From Mesorhizobium sp. WSM3862 (GTDB lineage Bacteria; Pseudomonadota; Alphaproteobacteria; Rhizobiales; Rhizobiaceae): 64,000 nt of DNA. Below the pieces are notes generated by a model, which saw only the letters and a list, made by a program, of their open reading frames with translations, searched no databases and was not told the origin of the DNA. Positions within the stretch are counted from its first letter, which is position 1; each line of letters starts with the position of its first letter. Where the stretch lies: contig NZ_NSGE01000006.1 in the NCBI RefSeq assembly GCF_002294985.1, positions 248,001-312,000 of the forward strand, read 5' to 3'. A program made the position numbers and the translations under genes. Shown here one piece after another: positions 50,140 through 58,737 of this stretch.

Positions 50140-51432
50140 CTACATGTTCAGCCTGATCGCCACCGATCGTGCGTGGGCGTCGAGCCCTTCCGCCTTGGCG
50201 AGCGCGATGGCCGCCGGCGCCAGCGCCTTGAGCTGCTCCGGGCCGAGCTTCAGGATCGACGTGCGCTTGACGAAATCGAGCACGGACAAACCAGACGAGA
50301 AGCGCGCCGAGCGCGCGGTCGGCAGCACGTGGTTGGAGCCGCCGACATAATCGCCGATGACTTCCGGCGTGTGGCGGCCGAGGAAGACGGCGCCGGCATT
50401 GCGCATCCCGGCGAGGAAGTTTTCGGCGTCGTCGAAGGCGAGCTCGACATGTTCGGCCGCGATGCGGTCGACCAGCGGCAGCGAAGCCTCGATCGTCGGC
50501 ACCAGGATCACGGCGCCGAAATCGCGCCAGCTCGCCGCGGCCGTCGCGGCGCGCGGCAGCCTCTTCAACTGGCGCTCGACCGCCTGCTCCACCGCCGTGC
50601 CGAATTCGGCATTGTCGGTGATGAGGATCGACTGCGCCGACGCGTCATGCTCGGCTTGCGCCAGCAGATCGGCGGCGATCCAGTCCGGATCGTTGTCCGC
50701 GTCTGCGACGACCAGCACTTCCGACGGCCCGGCGATCATGTCGATGCCGACGCTGCCGAACACTTGGCGCTTGGCTGCCGCGACATAGGCATTGCCCGGC
50801 CCGACGATCTTGGCGACCGGCCGGATCGTCTCGGTGCCATAGGCGAGCGCGGCGACGGCTTGCGCGCCGCCGACGCGGTAGATCTCGGAAACGCCGGCAA
50901 GGTCGGCCGCGACCAGAACCAGCGGATTGATGACGCCGCCGGAGGCCGGCACCACGATCACGATGCGCTCGACTCCGGCGACCTTGGCCGGCACGGCATT
51001 CATCAGCACCGAGCTCGGATAGCTCGCCGTGCCGCCGGGCACATAGAGCCCCGCGGCTTCGATCGCGGTCCAGCGCGAGCCGAGCTCGACGCCGGCGGCG
51101 TCCGTGTAGCGGTCGTCCTTCGGCTTCTGCCGCTCGTGATGGGAGCGGATGCGGTCGCGTGCGAATTCGAGCGCCGCGACTGTGGCTGGGTCGGCCGCGG
51201 CGTATGCCTTTTCGATGTCGGCCCTGGAAACGGCGATGCCGAGCCTGTTGAGATCGGCCTTGTCGAATTTCAGGGTGTAGTCGATGAGTGCCTTGTCGCC
51301 TTCGGCGCGCACGCGCGCGACGATGTCGCGCACCACCGCTTCGACGTCGGCTGACACCTCGCGCTTGGTGGTGAGGAATGCCGAAAAACGCAGCTCGAAA
51401 TCGGCGTCGGTCTGGCTAAGCGTGATGGCCAT
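50140..51432 (-). CDS. hisD: Histidinol dehydrogenase
   Basis: The last enzyme of histidine synthesis: two-step oxidation of L-histidinol to L-histidine with NAD and zinc. It is 430 residues with RSHHERQKP, GLYVPGGTASYPSSVLMNAV, PAKVAGVERIVIVVPASGG, GPGNAYVAAAKRQVFG, DMIAGPSEVLVVAD and the zinc-site region AQAEHDASAQSILIT; VGGSNHVLPTARSARFSSGL is near the end. All match the family. Confidence 0.97.
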   Translation of the reverse strand: MAITLSQTDADFELRFSAFLTTKREVSADVEAVVRDIVARVRAEGDKALIDYTLKFDKADLNRLGIAVSRADIEKAYAAADPATVAALEFARDRIRSHHERQKPKDDRYTDAAGVELGSRWTAIEAAGLYVPGGTASYPSSVLMNAVPAKVAGVERIVIVVPASGGVINPLVLVAADLAGVSEIYRVGGAQAVAALAYGTETIRPVAKIVGPGNAYVAAAKRQVFGSVGIDMIAGPSEVLVVADADNDPDWIAADLLAQAEHDASAQSILITDNAEFGTAVEQAVERQLKRLPRAATAAASWRDFGAVILVPTIEASLPLVDRIAAEHVELAFDDAENFLAGMRNAGAVFLGRHTPEVIGDYVGGSNHVLPTARSARFSSGLSVLDFVKRTSILKLGPEQLKALAPAAIALAKAEGLDAHARSVAIRLNM

Positions 51433-51441
51433 TGTCGGTGC

Positions 51442-51873
51442 TCAGGTCCTGTGAACCGGGCGCGAGGTGGCTTCCCAGGAGCCGCCGACATCGGCGAGCC
51501 GCGCCTCGATGCACTCGACGTCGAGCATGATCGTGCCGCCTCCGGAAAAAACCAGCTCGATGATGCCGGCCGGCTTGCTGAATGCGACGAAGCTGACCGC
51601 CAAGAGCGACAGTACCTCCGCCGGCTTGTCGCGGGCGATACCGCTGGTCTTGGCGCCGAGCACGCGGTCGAAATGCAGCACGCTCTGCCGCCGTTCATTG
51701 TGCTGGCGCAAGAAGCCGGACCTCGCCTCCCAGACGAAGCGGTTCATGGTCAGCACGAAACGTTTGGCCGCCGGCAGGTATTCGAGGTCTGAGACCTTCA
51801 TCACGGCGTCCTGGACGTGGGCCGAGATGATGCTCAGATCCTGGTCGTCGAGCGCTATGAGCTTGAGGGCCAT
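51442..51873 (-). CDS. DUF2948 family protein
   Basis: A 143-residue conserved protein of unknown function. It has MALKLIALDDQDLSIISAHV, VMKVSDLEYLPAAKRFVLTM and the terminal IMLDVECIEARLADVGGSWE, as in the DUF2948 family found directly upstream of hisD in Rhizobiales. It lies 9 nt before hisD. Confidence 0.9.
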   Translation of the reverse strand: MALKLIALDDQDLSIISAHVQDAVMKVSDLEYLPAAKRFVLTMNRFVWEARSGFLRQHNERRQSVLHFDRVLGAKTSGIARDKPAEVLSLLAVSFVAFSKPAGIIELVFSGGGTIMLDVECIEARLADVGGSWEATSRPVHRT

Positions 51874-51951
51874 GCGGAATGCGCACCTGAAGGTTGATTA
51901 GTCAATCTTCTGTTATGCGGTCTTTCCGCTCTGCGCAACCGAGGCGCTTTG

Positions 51952-53244
51952 TCAGCCCGAAATCCGCTCGATCACCGCGCCGCAGCCGGAAAGCTTCTCC
52001 TCCAGGCGCTCGAAACCGCGGTCGAGGTGGTAGACCCGGTTGACGGTGGTTTCGCCTTCGGCGGCAAGGCCTGCGATGACCAGCGACACCGAGGCGCGCA
52101 GGTCGGTCGCCATGACCGGCGCGCCCTTCAGCTTGGCGACGCCGTCGACGATCGCCGTCTGGCCGGACAGCGTAATGTGGGCGCCGAGGCGGGCAAGCTC
52201 CTGCACATGCATGAAGCGGTTCTCGAAGATCGTCTCGGTGATGCGCGACTTGCCCTTCGCCATCGTCATCAGGCCCATGAACTGCGCCTGCAGGTCGGTC
52301 GGGAAGGCGGGGAAGGGCGCGGTCGTCACATCCACCGGTGCGATGCCGGCGCCGTTGCGCTTGACGCGGATGCCGGCATTGGTCGGCGTGATCTCGGCGC
52401 CGGTCTCGGCAATGACGTCGAGCGCGCTCTGCAACAGGTCGGGGCGCGCGCCTTCCAGCACCACGTCGCCGCCGGTCATCGCCACCGCCATGGCATAGGT
52501 TCCGGTCTCGATGCGATCGGGAATGACGCGCACGCGCGCCCCCGACAGCGCCTCGACGCCCTCGATGGTGATGGTGGAGGTGCCGGCGCCGTGGATCTTG
52601 GCGCCCATGGCGATCAGGCATTCGGCGAGATTGACGATTTCCGGCTCGCGGGCGGCGTTTTCGAGTACCGTCTCGCCCTTGGCGAGTGAGGCCGCCATCA
52701 TCAGCACATGGGTGGCGCCGACCGACACTTTCGGGAACACGTAGCGGTTGCCGTGGAGACGACCGTTCTTGGTTTTGGCGACGACATAGCCGTTGTCGAC
52801 GTCGAGCTCGGCGTCCAGCGCCTGCAGGCCTTCGAGGAAGAGGTCGACCGGGCGCGTGCCGATGGCGCAGCCGCCCGGCAGCGACACCTTGGCCTCACCC
52901 ATGCGGGCAAGCAGCGGGCCGATAACCCAGAAGGAGGCGCGCATCTTGGACACCAGCTCGTAGGGCGCGGTGGTGTCGACGATGTTGCGGGCGGAGAAAT
53001 TGATGGTGCGCGAATAGCCCTCCTGCTGCTTCTCGCGCCGGCCGTTGACGGAATAGTCGACGCCGTGATTGCCGAGGATGCGGATCAGTTGCTCGACATC
53101 GGCCAGATGCGGCACGTTTTCGAGCGTCAGCGTGTCGTCGGTGAGCAGCGAGGCGATCATCAGCGGCAGCGCCGCGTTCTTGGCGCCCGAAATCGGAATG
53201 CTTCCGGCAAGCTCATTGCCGCCGACAATTCTGATGCGATCCAT
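51952..53244 (-). CDS. murA: UDP-N-acetylglucosamine 1-carboxyvinyltransferase
   Basis: The first committed enzyme of peptidoglycan synthesis, transferring enolpyruvate from PEP to UDP-GlcNAc. It is 430 residues with GNELAGSIPISGAKNAALPL at the N-terminus and the catalytic cysteine loop LPGGCAIGTRPVDLFLEGL (about Cys119), target of fosfomycin. MAMAVAMTGGD-type and RFMHVQELARLGAHI segments complete the match; the second domain ends HLDRGFERLEEKL. It is the first gene of a rhizobial murA-DUF2948-hisD set. Confidence 0.97.
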   Translation of the reverse strand: MDRIRIVGGNELAGSIPISGAKNAALPLMIASLLTDDTLTLENVPHLADVEQLIRILGNHGVDYSVNGRREKQQEGYSRTINFSARNIVDTTAPYELVSKMRASFWVIGPLLARMGEAKVSLPGGCAIGTRPVDLFLEGLQALDAELDVDNGYVVAKTKNGRLHGNRYVFPKVSVGATHVLMMAASLAKGETVLENAAREPEIVNLAECLIAMGAKIHGAGTSTITIEGVEALSGARVRVIPDRIETGTYAMAVAMTGGDVVLEGARPDLLQSALDVIAETGAEITPTNAGIRVKRNGAGIAPVDVTTAPFPAFPTDLQAQFMGLMTMAKGKSRITETIFENRFMHVQELARLGAHITLSGQTAIVDGVAKLKGAPVMATDLRASVSLVIAGLAAEGETTVNRVYHLDRGFERLEEKLSGCGAVIERISG

Positions 53245-53386
53245 GAAAGAACGTCCCCTCGGCCCGGACGGGCCGGTTTCAATCGGTTGAGTATGTCCGG
53301 CTCTAGACTATCGGCCGGTGCGGTTCAAGAAATAGGATTTCCCCATCTGTGGACCGAGTGTGATCGGCCAGTGTGGCTGATTTCGG

Positions 53387-53563
53387 TTAGTCCTTGTGCA
53401 TTTTTCCAGCAGTCGGCAATCCTTCCGGCCGATCGTCGGGATTGCCATCCCGCCGCGAACGGGCCTGCGCCTTGCGCTTCTGCAGGTTGGCACGCAGCGC
53501 CTCGGCCAGCCGGTCCTTGCGCTCGCCATCGCGTTTTTTCGGCGGATTTGCCTTGTCGTTCAT
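53387..53563 (-). CDS. Small basic hypothetical protein beside murA
   Basis: A 58-residue Lys/Arg-rich protein (MNDKANPPKKRDGERKDRLA then EALRANLQKRKAQARSRRDG). It begins at an ATG whose neighbourhood fits a gene start; the frame continues upstream but with no sensible sequence. Small proteins of this kind precede murA in many rhizobia. Function unknown. Confidence 0.7.
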   Translation of the reverse strand: MNDKANPPKKRDGERKDRLAEALRANLQKRKAQARSRRDGNPDDRPEGLPTAGKMHKD

Positions 53564-53788
53564 CGCCGGTCCTCGCCGGCGGATAGCCGGCTGTGGTTCA
53601 CGCATAGTTAACATTGTGGCGCCGCCATGTCATCGAAGCCTGCCCGCAAGCGGCTTCCACAGCCGCGGCATTCGACACCTGCCGCGGGAAAACCGCGCAG
53701 CGATTTCGCAACGACGACATGCGTCGTTTTAAGGTTTTCTTGGCCTTGCGCTTGCCGGTTCGTTATGGCAGAAGCGCCGCCATCGCAG

Positions 53789-53830
<42 letters not shown>

Positions 53831-53935
53831 GGGCCAAACTGTAACCGCGCAGTTTTCCCAAGCAAATTCAAATTGTTGCGCGACCCATCATTTTCGACTG
53901 GTGTAAGGTCTCGGTGCCAATATGGTTCGGTGTGG

Positions 53936-55099
53936 TTACGATGCCGTCGACCGCTTCTTTGAAGCGACACCGCTTTTCGTCTCACTGTCGCCATTCGCCG
54001 GCCGTCGAGCCTTCTTCTTTCCGAATACCTTGTCGATGACGCCCTTGCCCTTCTTGGCGTGGGTGTAGTTCTCGACGAGAAGCTTCTTCGTCTTCCAGCG
54101 GCCCTTGAGGGCCGTGGTGGCAACATCGACGCCGTTCATCACGATCATCTCGGTCGCGAAGCTGTGGCGGCCTGGTTGATGGGTGCCGAGATATGGGATG
54201 CCCGCCTTTTCGCAGATACGCATTATATCCTTGCGCAGAAAGCGGGTCATGAAGCCGAAGAGCCGGTTATTGGGTTTCTTGGCGCCTCGCCCGCTGTGGC
54301 GCGGGCCAGCTCGCCTATTTTTCCCCCAGGGAGTGCGCGCCTCCCATGACGCCAACCTTTCCCGCTTCCATTCCCGGAGCTGCTGGATTTCGTAGACCAT
54401 TTCAACGGTGAGGTCCGCCTCACCATCCTCGCCGTTCTTCATGTCGCGGAAGATCACCTTCCTGTTCACCAGGTCGACGTCGGGGGAATCGTCTTCGAGC
54501 TTGATCGCGTCCGAGATGCGGGCGCCGGTCTGGAATATGAACAGCATCAAGGCACTGAGGCGGGGATCGTCGCTCGCCTCACGGAAATCGTCGATGTAAG
54601 AGCGATCGACGGCGCGCTTGGGCGGCGCGGTCGAAACCTTGACGTCACGATCCTTCTTCGTGAAGCCCTTGATCAGCACCTCGCGGCATTTGCCCTCGTC
54701 GGCGGCGAAGTTGATGACGGCGCGGGCCGGGATCACCACCTGTCGGTTCCAGGTCGTGTAGACCGCTGCCGGATAGATCGCTTTCGCGGCGGCGCGCACA
54801 TCCGAGCCCGTCATGTCGGAGATCCTGGTCTCCTTGAAATGCTCCAGCAATGGCCGGATGAAGCGGTCGTCTTTGCCGGCGTCGAGGTAGAGCTCAACGG
54901 CTTGGGCAAAGGTGAAGCGGTCCTTCGGGTCGAGGTCGATCTCTTCCTGGGCACGCAGCTCGCGATTCAGGCGGACCTTGTTCGCTTTGGCTTCGTCAGT
55001 TTCGCCAGTGCTCTCGTGTATGCGCTGCTCGCCTTTTTGGGTGGGGACCGTTCCGGTGAGCCACCAGAACCGGCCGCGCTTATAGATCGTGAGCGGCAT
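53936..55099 (-). CDS. int: Tyrosine recombinase (phage-type integrase)
   Basis: A 387-residue site-specific recombinase. The catalytic set is visible: Arg in FQTGARISDAI (about Arg194), GTHQPGRHSFATEM with His307, Arg311 and His312, Trp335 in KGRWKTKKL and the nucleophile Tyr345 in ENYTHAKKG. An N-terminal arm-binding domain and a core-binding domain (FTFAQAVELYLDAGKDD) precede it, and the C-terminus is Lys/Arg rich. It faces the broken tRNA-Thr and overlaps the excisionase-like gene, so it is the border gene of the integrated element. Confidence 0.95.
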   Translation of the reverse strand: MPLTIYKRGRFWWLTGTVPTQKGEQRIHESTGETDEAKANKVRLNRELRAQEEIDLDPKDRFTFAQAVELYLDAGKDDRFIRPLLEHFKETRISDMTGSDVRAAAKAIYPAAVYTTWNRQVVIPARAVINFAADEGKCREVLIKGFTKKDRDVKVSTAPPKRAVDRSYIDDFREASDDPRLSALMLFIFQTGARISDAIKLEDDSPDVDLVNRKVIFRDMKNGEDGEADLTVEMVYEIQQLREWKRERLASWEARTPWGKNRRAGPRHSGRGAKKPNNRLFGFMTRFLRKDIMRICEKAGIPYLGTHQPGRHSFATEMIVMNGVDVATTALKGRWKTKKLLVENYTHAKKGKGVIDKVFGKKKARRPANGDSETKSGVASKKRSTAS

Positions 55100-55302
55100 G
55101 ACGCATTACCCCATATAAACAACTCATCGATCTGCCGCGGCGAGATCAGCACCTGCCTGTCGACAAAGTAGCAGAGGCCCGTCTTGATTGCCTTCTCGCG
55201 CAACGACCTGGCGGACATACGCAACCCTTTGTCGCGAAAACGCGACGACCAGTATTCCGGCGTCTTCGACACGGTCAGCACTTCGGGCGGCTGGTCGTTC
55301 AT
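54967..55302 (-). CDS. Excisionase-like DNA-binding protein
   Basis: A 111-residue protein with a winged-helix/excisionase-like core (LRMSARSLREKAIKTGLCYF then VDRQVLISPRQIDELF), where an arginine-rich helix precedes a beta-turn. The C-terminal part (SRSISAAGSGGSPERSPPKK) overlaps the integrase gene by 133 nt, an unusually long overlap. I recall similar tails in phage proteins of this kind, so I take the full length as real. It probably directs excision. Confidence 0.65.
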   Translation of the reverse strand: MNDQPPEVLTVSKTPEYWSSRFRDKGLRMSARSLREKAIKTGLCYFVDRQVLISPRQIDELFIWGNASCRSRSISAAGSGGSPERSPPKKASSAYTRALAKLTKPKRTRSA

Positions 55303-56186
55303 GGCGCGACCGAAAACAACGGGGTGCCGTGACCGCCGGCATGGCGGCCGGCTGCATCGTCGAGCGCGTCGGCGCAGGCCGGATTGAGCCAGATCACCTC
55401 AGTCCGCTCCCGGGCGCCGTCGGCCAAGGTGTCGGTCTCGAAGCGCCTCCAGCCGGACAACAGATCATCGTAGACCTTCGAGGGGTAGCCCGAGAGCACC
55501 ACCATTCCGGCGAGCTGGCGCAAGCCTTCAAGAAGCTCCAGATGCTGCTCGTGCGTCAGTTCGTGGCGATACCCGTTCTTGTTCCGGGAGAGGTATTTCG
55601 TCGATCGGGTGGCGGGCAAATAAGGCGGGTCGACGTAGTGCAAGGTCGAGTGTCGATCGAGCCGCCGCATGAGGGCGAGCGCGTCGGTGTGTTCGATCAC
55701 GACGCCGGCCAAGCGCGCAGTGAAGGCAGGGATGGCCTGCGTCCAGGATGCCCACGACTGCGCCGGCAATGCGCGCCCGTTCGAAAGATTCGAGCGGAAG
55801 CCAGTCGTATATCCGCGCGTCACGGCGTCGCTGCCGTGTCCCTGGAATGACAAGACGATCGTGCGTCGGGCCTGCTCGACGGGATCCTCGCTCGGGGTAT
55901 AGGCCTCCTGCAGCTCGAGCCGAGCAAACGGCGTCAATTCCAGAAGTTCGCGCAGGCGCGCGGCCGCCGCAGGATCTCGTAGCACGCGAAAGACGTTCAC
56001 GCATGCGTCGTCCAGGTCGTTGTAGCATTCGGCCGGTCCTGGCGCTTTCTGCATCAACACACTGGCCGCGCCGCCAAAGGCTTCGACATAGGCCTTGTGC
56101 TTCGGGAAATGACTGATGATCCATGGCGCGAGACGCCACTTGCCGCCGTGCCAGCGGAGCACCGGCCGGGTGGGTGCTTCGCTCAT
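55299..56186 (-). CDS. DNA adenine methylase, Dam type
   Basis: A 295-residue N6-adenine methyltransferase of the D12 class. The AdoMet site is YVEAFGGAASVLM, and the catalytic motif is LHYVDPPYLPATR (Asp186-Pro-Pro-Tyr189). The N-terminus PVLRWHGGKWRLAPWIISHF is characteristic of phage Dam enzymes. It may protect element DNA from host restriction. The start at 56186 overlaps the next small gene by 4 nt and its stop overlaps the excisionase-like gene by 4 nt. Confidence 0.92.
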   Translation of the reverse strand: MSEAPTRPVLRWHGGKWRLAPWIISHFPKHKAYVEAFGGAASVLMQKAPGPAECYNDLDDACVNVFRVLRDPAAAARLRELLELTPFARLELQEAYTPSEDPVEQARRTIVLSFQGHGSDAVTRGYTTGFRSNLSNGRALPAQSWASWTQAIPAFTARLAGVVIEHTDALALMRRLDRHSTLHYVDPPYLPATRSTKYLSRNKNGYRHELTHEQHLELLEGLRQLAGMVVLSGYPSKVYDDLLSGWRRFETDTLADGARERTEVIWLNPACADALDDAAGRHAGGHGTPLFSVAP

Positions 56187-56437
56187 GCGGTCTCCAGTTC
56201 GAAATCGTCTTCCTCGGGCGCGCGCTCGTGCGCATCGATGCGCGCCAGCTCGTCCCATTCGTCGCAGAGGTATTCGTATTCGGACTCGTCGCCGTCGAAG
56301 AACGGATGACGGCGAAAGTCCCGATGCATGCGCCAGCGGGTTTCGTTGGCATAGCGACGGGTGTCATAGTCCATCACCCAATCGGGTGGTGTTGTCTTCC
56401 ACGCGTCGTAGCTGGCCCATGGGTCGCCGAACATCAT
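56183..56437 (-). CDS. Hypothetical phage-type protein
   Basis: An 84-residue acidic protein, MMFGDPWASYDAWKTTPPDW then YANETRWRMHRDFRRHPFFD, ending in a run of Glu/Asp. I know no family. Its start overlaps the zinc-ribbon-like gene upstream by 4 nt and its stop the methylase by 4 nt, in a compact cluster of overlapping small genes. Confidence 0.6.
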   Translation of the reverse strand: MMFGDPWASYDAWKTTPPDWVMDYDTRRYANETRWRMHRDFRRHPFFDGDESEYEYLCDEWDELARIDAHERAPEEDDFELETA

Positions 56438-56694
56438 TTCGACCTTTGATGGGAAAGGCCGGGCAGCGGGAAGGGGTTCGGTACCTTGCCGGCCAGCATG
56501 CCGTGGTGCGCCCAATCCTGGGTGTAGTCGCAGAACGGGCAAATCCAGCCGCGCACCGTCGCCACCAGTGCGCCCGTGTCGCCATATGCGTCCCGGTGCT
56601 CGCCGTCGCCGCGATTGGGGCAGGTGAAGAGGTGGAGGTGGCCGCACGTTTGATTGTGGGCCAGGTTCTCGACTTGATCAGCGGTGAACGCCAT
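56434..56694 (-). CDS. Small zinc-ribbon-like protein
   Basis: An 86-residue protein with two likely metal-binding pairs: Cys/His in NQTCGHLHLFTCPNRGD and Cys-x2-Cys in GWICPFCDYTQDWAHH. The spacing suggests one zinc site. It may be a phage DNA-binding or transcription-related protein, but function is unassigned. It overlaps the flanking genes on both sides. Confidence 0.65.
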   Translation of the reverse strand: MAFTADQVENLAHNQTCGHLHLFTCPNRGDGEHRDAYGDTGALVATVRGWICPFCDYTQDWAHHGMLAGKVPNPFPLPGLSHQRSK

Positions 56695-56845
56695 CGGTGG
56701 CCTCCTCGACCAACCAGGTCTGCGAATTTCCCTTGAAGCCGAACAGGCTGTCGCCGGCCTCGATGACGGCGACAGCCCCGTCGCGCACCGCCGCGTGAAC
56801 CACGTGCTCGGGCACGGCCTGGTAAGGCACGGCGGCGACTTTCAT
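56678..56845 (-). CDS. Small phage-type protein
   Basis: A 55-residue protein that begins MKVAAVPYQAVPEHVVHAAV and ends in WLVEEATDGVHR. No family is known to me. It overlaps the zinc-ribbon-like gene by 17 nt and follows the MucR-like gene by 7 nt, so it sits in the same transcript. Confidence 0.5.
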   Translation of the reverse strand: MKVAAVPYQAVPEHVVHAAVRDGAVAVIEAGDSLFGFKGNSQTWLVEEATDGVHR

Positions 56846-56852
56846 GGCGCGC

Positions 56853-57293
56853 CTACTGGAAGGTGCGGCGCGCGGACGCTTTGGTGCGGATCGGCGGCGC
56901 CTTGGGATGGCGGCCGAGGCCAGAGGCTTTCGCCAGCCGGGACCGCGTGGCGGAATAGTTCGGCGCCACCATCGGGTAATCCGCCGGCAAGCCCCACTTC
57001 GCGCGGTAGGCCTCGGGAGTTAGGCCGTGGTCAGTCATCAAATGCCGCTTGAGCGATTTGAACTTCAACCCGTTTTCCAGGCAGATGATGAAATCAGGAT
57101 GGATCGACTTCTTGGGGTTGACCGCCGGCTCCTTCGGCGCGGTCGCGTTGACGACCGCCGGGCCGTCGAGCTTGCGCACAGCGGCGTTCACACTGGCGAT
57201 CAGGTCGGGCAGTTGCGCGGCCGGCACCGGGTTGTTTCCGACATAGGCCGAGACGATCGAGGCCGTCAGCTCGATATAGTTTTTGTCTTCCAT
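56853..57293 (-). CDS. Ros/MucR family transcriptional regulator with incomplete zinc site
   Basis: A 146-residue member of the Ros/MucR family, global regulators and xenogeneic silencers in rhizobia. The DNA-binding core is CLENGLKFKSLKRHLMTDHG, LTPEAYRAKWGLPADYPMVA and NYSATRSRLAK. In canonical Ros the motif is Cys-x2-Cys-x9-His-x3/4-His; here Cys71 is present, the second cysteine is Asn74, and His84 and His89 remain. Several Mesorhizobium homologues also lack a full zinc set yet fold and bind DNA. ATG at 57293 is favoured by GGAGAG upstream over a GTG two codons earlier. Confidence 0.88.
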   Translation of the reverse strand: MEDKNYIELTASIVSAYVGNNPVPAAQLPDLIASVNAAVRKLDGPAVVNATAPKEPAVNPKKSIHPDFIICLENGLKFKSLKRHLMTDHGLTPEAYRAKWGLPADYPMVAPNYSATRSRLAKASGLGRHPKAPPIRTKASARRTFQ

Positions 57294-57463
57294 GCTCACT
57301 CTCCGTGGTAGGGGGTTTATGTCGTCGAGGTCAGATCGCCTCGGGTCGACCTGGTGACGGGCGCGCGTGCCCGATTGGTGCCGGCGTCTCGAGGAGATCG
57401 ATTTCCATCATTGCTGGCAAACTGCTTATGCTGCTTCTCTGTGCTACCAAATCGGTGCTTAGT

Positions 57464-57480
57464 GTAACCATTTTGGTTAC
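57464..57480. promoter_or_regulatory. Perfect inverted repeat GTAACCA-TTT-TGGTTAC
   Basis: Two 7-bp arms around TTT, in the space between the MucR-like gene (starts 57293) and the GT25 gene (stops 57515). An imperfect relative (TACCAAATCGGT) lies just upstream at about 57445. This is the kind of arrangement expected for a repressor operator controlling the MucR-like gene and the genes after it. Confidence 0.5.
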
Positions 57481-57514
57481 AATGAAGTCAAGCAAAAAAG
57501 GCGTTTAATTTTCG

Positions 57515-58330
57515 CTAGGCCTTGGTGCAGAAAGCACCTGGCTGGTCGGCAAACAGGATCTCGGTTCGCCAATGCCGGCGCAGCCTGTGTCCCAGCCGAC
57601 GCAGCGCCTGCAATACCTTTCGCTGCAGCCAGGGCTTCTCCATCAAGTTCCCGGGAAAGCGAGGAGCGCTGTGCACGGCGAGCGCCGGCAATTCGATCAA
57701 AGGGGAACCCTTGGGATAGAAGCTCTGCGTTTGAACGCTGAGGGCCGGGATCATCTGATAGGATTTCAGACTACCGGCGATCCCACAGGCGGGATTGAAC
57801 TTCACATGGTCGACCGCATCCGAGAACACCCTGGTCATCGCCAAAAGGCGCTCGGCCGCAGTTTTCGAGAGGATGTATCCGCCGGACCCAAAAGAGAAGC
57901 TTCGCAGGCGCGCCAGTCCGAACCCGTCGCGCAGCGCAAGTATTGTGCGGTCCAGCCACACCGTTCCGACGACTGTTTCGACCTTGACGAGGTCTGCATC
58001 GTCAGGAATCCAGCTGGCCTCCTCAACCAGGAACAGACCTGCCCGCTTGGAGATCAACATGTCGTCTTCGAAAACGCAGCCGTAAGCGTCCTGGCCCGAC
58101 GCGATCCGCTCCCAGCATTTGCGATGGCTCAGGAAGCAGCCCACCTCTTCCGGCGTCATCAGGGCGACCCCGGGGACGGGCCTGTAGACGTCCGAAATTT
58201 CGGCATCGGTGAGTAGCCGCCCGTCCACCGCCGGGACGCGTTCGAAGGCTGCCCCGATCGAGGTGAGGCGATCCTTCATCCGCTGCCACCTGTCGGGGCT
58301 GCGGTCGAGGTTGATGATGTAGGATTTCAT
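57515..58330 (-). CDS. Glycosyltransferase family 25 (LPS-type)
   Basis: A 271-residue GT25 protein. It begins MKSYIINLDRSPDRWQRMKD and has RVPAVDGRLLTDAEISDVYR, GCFLSHRKCWERIASGQDAY and FEDDMLISKR, the likely donor/metal motif. GT25 enzymes transfer sugars to lipooligosaccharide or collagen-like proteins. Within an integrated element it could alter the host surface glycan, as phage serotype-conversion genes do. It overlaps the next gene by 4 nt. Confidence 0.85.
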   Translation of the reverse strand: MKSYIINLDRSPDRWQRMKDRLTSIGAAFERVPAVDGRLLTDAEISDVYRPVPGVALMTPEEVGCFLSHRKCWERIASGQDAYGCVFEDDMLISKRAGLFLVEEASWIPDDADLVKVETVVGTVWLDRTILALRDGFGLARLRSFSFGSGGYILSKTAAERLLAMTRVFSDAVDHVKFNPACGIAGSLKSYQMIPALSVQTQSFYPKGSPLIELPALAVHSAPRFPGNLMEKPWLQRKVLQALRRLGHRLRRHWRTEILFADQPGAFCTKA

Positions 58331-58686
58331 GGCAAATGCTGAGCCGCAGCCTTCTTGGCTTGGTAAAACCTGCGCTGCGCGCGTCTCATTCTATTATTAA
58401 AGGTTGCCAGGAAATAAGATCCCGGCATTACGCCAATTATACCAACTACCGGGTTCTTCGGCTGAACAAGATAAAACATCGAACAAATTATACAAGTATA
58501 AATAAATATAAACAACACGGTGGCGAAACCATCTTGCCACATACTATTTTGTGGGAGCTGCTCCGCAAGCCACGGTGTTACCAAGGGGTTCCTGTCCCAA
58601 AATTGGTCGATACTGATGGGTTCCGATGGCATGGCTGGAGCGGCTGCATCTCTCAAAGAAGGGTTGGAGTATCGGCGCGCAGCCAT
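58327..58686 (-). CDS. Small membrane protein paired with the GT25 gene
   Basis: A 119-residue protein with two membrane helices (GFATVLFIFIYTCIICSMFY and PVVGIIGVMPGSYFLATF), a loop and a basic C-terminus (RMRRAQRRFYQAKKAAAQHL). Its central DNA is markedly AT-rich compared with the surroundings, with runs such as AAATATAAACAACA on the plus strand. It ends within the GT25 start, so the two form a unit. Possible starts are 58686 or 58632 (MPSEPISIDQFW). Confidence 0.6.
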   Translation of the reverse strand: MAARRYSNPSLRDAAAPAMPSEPISIDQFWDRNPLVTPWLAEQLPQNSMWQDGFATVLFIFIYTCIICSMFYLVQPKNPVVGIIGVMPGSYFLATFNNRMRRAQRRFYQAKKAAAQHLP

Positions 58687-58737
58687 GTTGTCTGCGCACG
58701 TTTCGCGTAGTTGGCTTCACTTCTGAGTGATGGGCTC

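Noticed and set aside
53831..53870. Reading the AACTG...CAGTT pairing after the tRNA-Thr anticodon arm as a T-arm.
   Set aside because: The loop is eight bases without TTC, and the acceptor complement CCGCAGC with CCA is not found at the right distance.
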